The position numbers and the translations under genes were made by a program. The notes beneath the pieces are model-generated. The model was not told the origin of the DNA, ran no database searches, and saw nothing but the letters and a program-made list of their open reading frames with translations. A stretch of DNA of 64,000 nucleotides, taken from assembly GCF_019925205.1 (NCBI RefSeq), contig NC_083562.1, forward strand, positions 868,001 through 932,000, in the 5' to 3' direction. Numbering within the stretch: position 1 is the stretch's first letter; every line of letters begins with the position of its first letter. Positions 60,240 to 64,000 of the stretch are shown here, one piece after another. Origin of the DNA: Metopolophium dirhodum. Its lineage: Eukaryota; Arthropoda; Insecta; Hemiptera; Aphididae.

Positions 60240-61885
60240 TAGTAGTCATAGTAGTACTTAAATGCGTGTATATAGGTGTATATATTCGCGCCGGCCAGTG
60301 GCCCCCTTGGCCGTTCCCGCGATTGCGTGATGGACAAACATTACATTACCGGTCCGGATCCACTGTGTGTTGTTCTTGCGTAGTATATGATATATATATA
60401 TAGGTATATGTGTGCGAAGTTACCGGTGTAACATAATCTTCGGTAATGGAGCTAGTGACGTCACACTGCGGGAGTACGAAATGCATCAATTACACAAACA
60501 CACGTGGCGCCCGCTATATGTATATACCTAAGTATACATATTAATAAATATTATAATAATATCACGTTGACGCGCGCACCCGATTTGTATCAATCAACAT
60601 GGACGGAGGAACAAAAAAAAACAATAATAATTGGCGCCAAGAAAAAGTTTTGAAAAAAACAACAACGCCTGATAATAGTGTTGATGTACTACACCTATAT
60701 AATATATGCGCACGTCACACGAATGGATACCCTTTTGGAAGCCTTTCACTCGCGGTTGTCGCCAAAAAGAATTATATATTATTGTATATACGTAGGTACC
60801 TAAATAGGTATAATGGTATATGTATATAATATATGTACATTATCATAATATTATATTGTTTTACGTCACGATGACGGCGTATGTGTTACATTTACAGGAT
60901 TATTTTGTTCACCTTTTATAAACCTATTAAAACGGTGACAGTTATACTATTATAATAGTTATGTGTATAAGTTAGGTTATATTATACGTATCGTACTGCA
61001 CGTGTATATATTATTCTATATCGTGTACGAGTGCACTCACGATTATACGATGATTTGATTGTAACATCTTGATTTTCCAAAACCCGTAATTAATTTCGGT
61101 ATCGCAAGTCCATAATTGTGTATTTGTCATAGTATTCGTATAGGTACTTGAAATACTTAATCGAGTTGTATTTTTGTATTATGCTACAGACAAAATCAAA
61201 ATTAGGGCATTTACAGATTGTAATTTATTTCACACATATGTTGAAAATTGAAATTCTCCATATTATAAGTATAGTATTTTTTTCTAGTTATACAAGAAAA
61301 TATATGCATAGCATAATTAATAAATATAGCGAAATATTAGTAGAAATTGCTCTACACCGAGGTAAAACCTCATATCTTATGTAAATACATTTTATTTTGT
61401 AACCTAAATATTCACTTTTCCCTTGATAGATTTATCGAGGGAAAAACGTCTGATTAGACGTTATAAATCTGCCTTTTTAAACTTTAAAGTACCTTCAACA
61501 TTCTTTTTTCAAATAGAATAAAAATTATTTTATTAATCAAATACCTTTATACGAAATTAATACGTAAAATACGCAAAAAAAGCATAACTTATTAAGTTTT
61601 TATATTTACATAACTAACATAATATTATCTATTTTATATTATTGCACCTAATTCGTTAGGTTACTAAATAGTTGATAACAATTTTAAACGATTTTACTTG
61701 TATAGATGTACACTATACTGTTTGGGCAAATCGACCAGTATAATATTATAATATAAACAATAAGCTAGAAAATAAATGAAAACTACATACCTCTTGCCGT
61801 TGCGCCGTCGCCGCTTGGTCGCGTAGACGGTGCTTAGTGGGTTGACGGGCTGGACTGGCGGTGCCGTGACCGCGGCCACGGCCAT
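14892..61885 (-). CDS. ss: spineless / aryl hydrocarbon receptor orthologue, bHLH-PAS transcription factor (11 coding exons)
   Basis: Coding join on the minus strand: 61885-61791, 50086-49893, 25113-24998, 24919-24830, 21413-21192, 21004-20814, 20113-20007, 19085-18944, 18611-18078, 17078-15966, 15204-14892. All borders are GT/AG and all phases fit, giving 1039 codons including the TAA stop. Residues 24-28 are a KRRRR cluster (nuclear signal). The bHLH spans about 45-96 and includes SNPSKRHRERLNAEL, the AhR-type DNA-contact region. PAS-A spans about 128-255, with FFATHTIENYLGFHQ and YELVHSEDREELQRQLMW. PAS-B with its PAC-like segment spans about 275-385, ending in WQWLQTSSRLVYKNSKPDF. The rest (about 387-1038) is low complexity. 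Family knowledge: spineless dimerises with Tango/ARNT, binds GCGTG-core sites in the nucleus, and specifies antenna, distal leg and bristles in flies. The match to remembered Drosophila Ss is nearly continuous from the bHLH to past PAS-B, so identity is very likely. The 3' exon and exact N-terminus are less certain than the core. Confidence 0.95.
15063..15204 (-). repeat. coding CAG/CAA trinucleotide array in ss exon 11
   Basis: On the minus strand the array reads CAG x4, CAA x4, then mixed CAC/CAA/CAT codon units, CAG x5, CAA x6, CAG x7, CAA, CAG, CAA, CAG x7. It is the longest trinucleotide array in the window and starts at the splice acceptor itself. Pure CAG runs are prone to slippage. 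Any length change that is not a multiple of three would shift the C-terminus of Ss. Confidence 0.9.
15205..15965 (-). other. ss intron 10
   Basis: 761 bp, GTGAGT donor and TTTCTTTCAG acceptor. AT-rich, with no repeat or second gene seen. The donor overlaps a TGA in frame with exon 10. Confidence 0.85.
15966..17078 (-). CDS. ss: ss coding exon 10 (low-complexity transactivation region)
   Basis: 1113 nt, acceptor GATTTTGCAG, donor CA|GTGAGT. It encodes residues 564-935. In order: a Tyr/Pro-rich start with YYTEYHTPATTPYMGNGF; a mixed Gln/His tract at about 633-663; a unique block with LPYLVPLCDVQF; GLKIED at about 707-712, which fits a psi-K-x-E SUMO site (inference); a Gly-rich tract at about 752-814; a poly-Ala run at about 871-881; and a His/Pro-rich end. 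If the last intron were retained, translation would stop at a TGA one codon past the exon end, giving a protein of about 935 residues. Confidence 0.9.
17079..18077 (-). other. ss intron 9
   Basis: 999 bp, GTAAGAT donor and TTGCAG acceptor. AT-rich; nothing else recognised. Confidence 0.88.
18078..18611 (-). CDS. ss: ss coding exon 9 (post-PAS region)
   Basis: 534 nt, acceptor CCGTATACAG, donor TATAG|GTAAGAT. It encodes residues 386-564. The first 25 residues (EEEGRDLLGKRTMDFKVSYL) are near identical to fly Ss. A Thr/Ala/Ser-rich stretch follows, then a second conserved block RRRYKTHLRDFLSTCRTKRK at about residues 437-456. The rest is Pro/Ala/Tyr-rich and poorly conserved, probably part of the activation region. 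Codons are strongly GC-biased at third positions, unlike the flanking introns. Confidence 0.93.
18612..18943 (-). other. ss intron 8
   Basis: 332 bp, GTAAGT donor and TATACAG acceptor. It is less AT-rich than the other introns, with no further feature. Confidence 0.9.
18944..19085 (-). CDS. ss: ss coding exon 8 (PAS-B / PAC-like)
   Basis: 142 nt, acceptor CGTTTTTTCAG, donor AT|GTAAGT. It encodes residues 339-386: LLKTGASGMIAYRVQTK, then WQWLQTSSRLVYKNSKPDF and THRPLM. It closes PAS-B; the Trp-rich strand and the THRPL motif are AhR/spineless hallmarks. Confidence 0.95.
19086..20006 (-). other. ss intron 7
   Basis: 921 bp, AT-rich, with the (AACCT)4 block at 19292-19311. Confidence 0.9.
19292..19311 (+). 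repeat. interstitial telomere-type repeat (AACCT)4
   Basis: Four perfect AACCT units, the complement of the insect telomere unit TTAGG, in ss intron 7 between exons 8 and 7. Confidence 0.85.
20007..20113 (-). CDS. ss: ss coding exon 7 (PAS-B)
   Basis: 107 nt, acceptor TTTTTTTCAG, donor GAAC|GTAAGT. It encodes residues 303-339: RGKLLLGYCDSELANMGG, then YDLVHYDDLAYVASAHQE. This is the central PAS-B fold. The order of motifs and both split codons fit exons 6 and 8. Confidence 0.94.
20114..20813 (-). other. ss intron 6
   Basis: 700 bp of AT-rich sequence between the two PAS-B exons; nothing else seen. Confidence 0.9.
20814..21004 (-). CDS. ss: ss coding exon 6 (PAS-A end to PAS-B start)
   Basis: 191 nt, acceptor ATGGATAG, donor AAAG|GTTTGT. 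It encodes residues 240-303: RLDVRGRIKVIHGQNRK (end of PAS-A), the linker ALCTPFGPPSLLEIPHKEVM, and FKSKHKLDLSLVSMDQR (start of PAS-B). A second AG two bases downstream of the chosen acceptor would break the frame, so 21004 is preferred. The exon follows a 187-nt intron. Confidence 0.94.
21192..21413 (-). CDS. ss: ss coding exon 5 (PAS-A, second half)
   Basis: 222 nt, phase 0 at both ends, acceptor AATTCACAG, donor TTG|GTAAAA. It encodes residues 166-239, beginning SDIVHQSVYELVHSEDREEL and ending FRCLLDNTSGFL. Both ends match the fly protein closely. The middle, around NSAIPTEPGSPSPS, is divergent, which fits a PAS-A surface loop. An upstream intron of 3.4 kb separates it from exon 4. Confidence 0.95.
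21414..24829 (-). other. ss intron 4
   Basis: 3.4 kb, AT-rich. It holds the 73-bp foldback element at 23.25 kb and a weak tRNA A-box-like stretch near 23.5 kb. No internal exon was found, and exons 4 and 5 join in phase 0 without one. Confidence 0.88.
23252..23324. repeat. 73-bp foldback element with 13-bp perfect inverted ends
   Basis: CGACTGTTATACC (23252-23264) is the exact reverse complement of GGTATAACAGTCG (23312-23324). The 47-bp interior is not AT-extreme. It lies in ss intron 4 and could be a miniature transposon remnant. Confidence 0.6.
24830..24919 (-). CDS. ss: ss coding exon 4 (PAS-A core)
   Basis: 90 nt, phase 0 at both ends, acceptor CTCATACAG, donor CAG|GTAACT. It encodes residues 136-165, starting ALNGFLVMLTCDGEVFF and ending ENYLGFHQ, the first strands and helix of PAS-A, essentially invariant among spineless proteins. 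Confidence 0.95.
24998..25113 (-). CDS. ss: ss coding exon 3 (linker into PAS-A)
   Basis: 116 nt, acceptor TTTTTTTTACAG, donor CAA|GTGAAT. It encodes residues 97-135, starting VTMHKSKEEQ (fly VVMHKDKED) and ending LYLDGDMFLQ, the start of the PAS-A fold. The linker is short: the fly protein carries a long His/Ala-rich insertion here that is absent. It is followed by a 78-nt intron, the smallest in the gene. Confidence 0.93.
34421..34444 (+). repeat. (TAA)n microsatellite
   Basis: Eight consecutive TAA units in ss intron 2, just after a CCCCCGCGG cluster. Confidence 0.85.
35392..35424 (+). repeat. (AAT)n microsatellite
   Basis: Eleven near-perfect AAT units that continue into a GAT pair. It lies inside the CpG-richer island of ss intron 2, next to a CAA/TAA-rich stretch at 35294-35327. 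Confidence 0.9.
35816..35882 (+). repeat. GAGA-rich tract
   Basis: About 65 bp dominated by GAGAG, interrupted by GTGTGTGTGAG and CGATATAG. It lies in a CpG-rich island of ss intron 2. GAGAG is the binding core of the fly GAGA factor, but simple-sequence origin is equally likely. Confidence 0.75.
36769..36950. repeat. inverted 10-mers enclosing a 16-bp palindrome
   Basis: AAATCACCTT (36769-36778) and AAGGTGATTT (36941-36950) are inverted copies, with partial matching outside them. Between them GTGTGCTGCAGCACAC (36800-36815) is a perfect palindrome. It may be a small MITE-like element in ss intron 2; no duplication of the target was identified. Confidence 0.4.
37785..38115 (+). mobile_element. 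tRNA-derived SINE with poly(A) tail and target-site duplication
   Basis: The 5' part is tRNA-like: TGGCCGAGTGGTCTAACGC (A box) and GAGTTCGATCCTCG (B box), close to tRNA-Ser/Leu type. A non-tRNA body of about 230 bp follows, with CA-rich, CCTACC-rich sequence, ending in about 28 A. The 9-bp sequence GTGTACGCG occurs immediately before (37776-37784) and after (38116-38124) the element, a perfect target-site duplication. The long pure A tail and intact duplication suggest a recent insertion. It lies in ss intron 2, antisense to the gene. An independent tRNA gene is unlikely because no acceptor-stem partner closes the fold. Confidence 0.9.
42472..42506 (+). repeat. interstitial telomere-type repeat (AACCT)7
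   Basis: Seven perfect AACCT units, in the same orientation as the shorter block at 19.3 kb. It lies in ss intron 2, far from any chromosome end implied by the sequence. Confidence 0.9.
45556..45620 (+). repeat. GAGA-rich tract in the 45-46 kb island
   Basis: Runs of GAGA separated by GATAGGGT, CAGAGATAG and AATTGAGAAATAG. A (CT)n run at 45158-45174 gives GAGA cores on the other strand 390 bp away. Confidence 0.75.
49893..50086 (-). CDS. ss: ss coding exon 2 (bHLH domain)
   Basis: 194 nt, acceptor TTTTTTTTCTAG, donor G|GTAATT. It encodes residues 32-97 and holds the complete bHLH: basic stretch NPSKRHRERLNAEL, helix 1 through TLANLLPFEHNILSKLD, helix 2 RLSILRLSVSYLRTKSYFQ. The basic residues and NPSKRHR motif are diagnostic of the AhR/spineless subclass rather than Sim, Trh, Clock or Tango. 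His replaces the Gln I recall in the fly LPFEQNIL segment. The exon lies between introns of 11.7 and 24.8 kb. Confidence 0.96.
54146..54361 (-). mobile_element. SINE with a 5S-rRNA-like box (candidate 5S-derived SINE)
   Basis: On the minus strand the element begins GTGGCGTGGTGTGTGC and ends in a poly(A) tail (a run of 15 T on the plus strand at 54145-54159). ACAGTAT occurs at both edges (54139-54145 and 54362-54368), a likely target-site duplication. Near residue 75 it carries CCCGGATGGGTGACCATCC. Its core GGATGGGTGACC is a 12-nt exact match to box C of the 5S genes in this window. No clear tRNA A/B box pair was seen. The 5S origin is an inference from this one segment. Confidence 0.75.
55600..55800 (+). 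mobile_element. Helitron-like 5' terminus in ss intron 1
   Basis: Sequence TACTATACTATAATAAAGCTG, then GTTTGTATGTTTGAACACGC and CTCAGAACCTACAGGACGAATT, fits the same arthropod Helitron 5' pattern more closely than the copy at 1.5 kb. A Rep/helicase frame and a definite 3' end were not seen, so the length is a guess. Confidence 0.5.
59747..59771 (+). repeat. (AC)12 microsatellite
   Basis: Twelve AC units, about 410 bp from the longer AC tract in the same intron 1 island. Confidence 0.9.
60183..60235 (+). repeat. (AC)26 microsatellite
   Basis: Twenty-six uninterrupted AC units within the GC-richer island of ss intron 1. Its purity and length suggest it is highly variable between individuals. 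Confidence 0.95.
61791..61885 (-). CDS. ss: ss coding exon 1 (N-terminus, basic cluster)
   Basis: Encodes residues 1-31 plus two bases of Ser32 and ends at a GTATGT donor. The segment STVYATKRRRRNGK is the conserved spineless/AhR N-terminus just before the bHLH. The ATG at 61885-61883 was chosen because it is the first Met in frame after an in-frame TGA at 62107-62105, and its context (CCGCAATGGCC) is good for initiation. The open frame continues upstream of the ATG for 73 codons without Met. That stretch is His/Gln-rich and looks coding-like, so a spliced upstream start cannot be excluded. Confidence 0.88.
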
Positions 61886-62249
61886 TGCGGCGGCGCCGGA
61901 CTGACCGCGCAACTGTCCGTTGGACGCGGCCACCAACTGATGGTGTTGCACGTGGTTCTGATGGTGTTCGATCAGTGGCTGATGGTATGTGGCTGGGGGG
62001 GCGCCGCATGGCCCCGTCCCCGTGACGTACTCCGTTTTGGGGGCGCCTCGAGCAACCTGCGATGTCAGCGCCGCGCGCCCGTTGTCACTCGGCCGCCGAT
62101 CACATCACATCACATCGCATCCGTGGTGTGTCGGTGGTACGATGGACGTGGTCACCTTCGACTTGTTGGGTCCCCGCGTGTGACTTAGTAGTCAATCCGT
62201 TATTGTCTGACACAAATTTCACGTCCACGTGTCCGTTATGTATTTACGT
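61886..62249 (-). other. probable 5' UTR / upstream part of ss exon 1
   Basis: This is GC-rich sequence directly upstream of the proposed start codon. A good splice acceptor on the minus strand (pyrimidine-rich, ending TTTTCTCCACAG) precedes position 62249. That suggests this exon is preceded by a separate non-coding 5' exon, probably outside the window. The in-frame TGA at 62107-62105 makes the upstream part non-coding if no internal splice occurs. A weaker acceptor-like site ending CATCGCAG at about 62060 could give an alternative N-terminus. Confidence 0.4.
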
Positions 62250-63175
62250 CTGTGGAGAAAATCCTAATTAAGAACGAATACAGACAATAATCAATAATAG
62301 GTATAAAACCAACGTTTGGATTTGGTTGATTATTAGGGGTAGAGAGGGTCAACAGTTGTCAGCACTTCAAAATATTCGGGAAAACTTCAGAACAAATTAC
62401 TTACGCCATCCCAGTTTTCGACTAAACCCATTTAAACTTTTTAATTTTTATAAAGGCATTTGCCTTTTTTTTATAATTGTTGTTTTTTCCATTAATCTCA
62501 ATATATTTTATTTCGAAGTCTGAAAGCTTGACAATAATATAGAGTATAGGTACCTATTCTCAATGCAAGCTGTTTTTTAAGAAATTTAAAAATACCGAAA
62601 ATACTCGGGCACAATTTTTTACACGCGTCTCAAGTTAACATTTTAACAAATACTCATGCATTAGCAAATTATGTCGTAATTAAGAATTTTTTAATTTTTA
62701 AACAATAATGTCTACTAAAGGCTTGAAAATGTAATACATATTACATAGTTCCTCGTAAGTTGTTTTAATATAAATTTAAAATGTTTTAAAATACATAATA
62801 TATATACAATTGTTTGTAAAGACTTTTGAAGTACAAATTATAATTGGATATTTAAACGAAAATAACTACGGTATTGACTTACAAGTTATAACGCTATATT
62901 TAATATGCCATATTTTTTACAACCGAACAACGAAGTCAACAGCTTATACCCAATACCGTGGTTAATGGCCATATTGATAGCGCCTACTTACACATTTAAA
63001 TATTATGTGTATATAATGAAGAATTGTTTATAGGATATAATAAGCTAAATAAACGAAATACAAAGCTTTTGGACCACTTTTCCCATCAATATAATATATT
63101 ATAAGAGCTATAGTTATAACTTATAATAAATAATATTAAAATATAAAACCATTAAATTATTTTAAGTTTTTCAAT
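62250..63175. other. upstream flank of the first ss coding exon
   Basis: AT-rich sequence before the R1 copy. It contains a minus-strand TTTATA element near 62,300. A palindrome AAGGCATTTGCCTT plus T-run at 62454-62473 also occurs at 736-757. A promoter was not identified; the real start site may lie outside the window. Confidence 0.4.
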
Positions 63176-63992
63176 TTTAGATTCTAAACGGAGCAATGAA
63201 TGTATTGCAATGGTTTTACAATGATATGTGTCTTTTTTTTTATTTGTGTCTGATACCTTTTAGCTAAGTAAAAATGCTTAAATTTTCATCAACAGCATAT
63301 TTTCTGATAGGAAAGTGAATTTAGTTGGTACTTCGGGGGGTCAAAAGTAAAAATATTTCTAGTAGTTTTCAAAAACGCCGGGAAAAACAAAAAAAAAATT
63401 AAGGAAAAACAGGAGTTTTCACGTAAAATCGGTTATCGATAAAATCGATTTTGGTTTTTGGTGTAACTTTTAGGGTACAAATGACCGTAGATACATGCAG
63501 TTTTCACTGAATGTTTATATTAGCATTTTCTATAAACCATACAATTTTCAAAATATTTTAAGTTGGTTTGAGCTGTTATGGAAATTTTAAATGTTCAAAT
63601 TTTTTAGTTTTTTTTTTCTTTAAATATCAATAAGATTCTATTTGTTGGGTCAAAAAGCGTGATAGTTTAATAAAATCTCTTGATATATTGGAACAATAGC
63701 AATTAAAAAATATCAAAAATACATTGGCAGAATTTTTTTTAAGCATTTAAAGTTCAATTTTTTATAACATTTATCAAATTGGAAATTTAAAAATTATTTA
63801 CTAGTTAAATACTAATAAAATGTTCAACTATTATAATAGCCAAGGATTAAAAATTTAAAACAAAGCTCAGAATCGTTCTTCGTATACAATATAGTATTAT
63901 ACCATTGAATTAAAATTTAACACTATCCATTACAGTGACCCGCTTGTAACCTACTGTACAGCAGAGCGACACCCACTTGCCAACCTTTTTAA
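63176..63992 (-). repeat. dispersed repeat family R1, copy upstream of ss
   Basis: Matches the reverse complement of copy A through most of its length, including ATATTAGCATTTTCTATAAACC, and ends with CCATTACAGTGACCCGCTTG and GTACAGCAGAGCGACACCC. One inverted end is mutated (GATTCTAAACGG), so this copy is older than that at 10.8 kb. It shows the family flanks ss on both sides. Confidence 0.75.
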
Positions 63993-64000
63993 TAGTAATA

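Larger units (their letters stand above)
50087..61790 (-). other. ss intron 1 (11.7 kb)
   Basis: AT-rich, with the 5S-like SINE at 54.15 kb, the Helitron-like end at 55.6 kb and a CpG-richer island at 59.6-60.5 kb with two AC microsatellites. No nested gene was supported. Confidence 0.8.

Noticed and set aside
60155..60337. Minus-strand Cys/Val frame
   Set aside because: It is the translation of the (AC)26 microsatellite.
1..64000. CRISPR array, prophage or bacterial-type operon
   Set aside because: No regularly spaced repeats and no prokaryotic gene layout; the DNA is insect nuclear.

Overview
The window is nuclear DNA from an insect, most likely an aphid. The DNA is very AT-rich with GC-rich exons and islands, the introns are very long, TTAGG-type (AACCT)n blocks occur, and three identical arthropod-type 5S rRNA genes are present. 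The aphid call is an inference from composition and repeat style; the insect call is firm. No bacterial-style operon, CRISPR array or prophage is present.

The one protein gene I can fully support is on the minus strand, from about 62.2 kb down to about 14.85 kb. It is the orthologue of Drosophila spineless / the aryl hydrocarbon receptor (AhR), a bHLH-PAS transcription factor. I reconstructed 11 coding exons with canonical GT/AG borders and matching phases. They give a predicted protein of about 1038 residues: a basic nuclear-localisation cluster, bHLH, PAS-A, PAS-B with its C-terminal PAC-like segment, then a long low-complexity C-terminus (His/Gln, Gly, Ala, Pro, and a Ser/Asn tract encoded by a CAG/CAA array). 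The first two introns are 11.7 and 24.8 kb and hold most of the sequence. They are AT-rich but contain several GC/CpG-richer islands that are candidate enhancers or alternative promoters. They also hold a tRNA-derived SINE with a clear target-site duplication, a second SINE with a 5S-rRNA-like segment, a Helitron-like terminus, (AACCT)n and long (AC)n tracts.

Downstream of the gene (1-14.8 kb) is repeat-rich DNA. It contains three dispersed, identical 5S rRNA genes (plus, minus, plus), each with a pol III T-run. It also contains several copies of a non-coding dispersed family whose inner unit is bounded by 13-bp inverted motifs, a 1.7-kb element with imperfect inverted repeats, a hAT-like terminus and a Helitron-like terminus. 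Another copy of the dispersed family lies upstream of spineless at 63.18-63.99 kb. One small open frame at 5.7-6.0 kb may be a hypothetical or decaying gene.

The most unusual observations are the coding CAG array read in the Ser/Asn frame rather than as polyglutamine, the dispersed identical 5S genes close to a SINE carrying a 5S-like box, and the CpG-rich, GAGA-rich islands inside the spineless introns. I found no convincing new multigene system.
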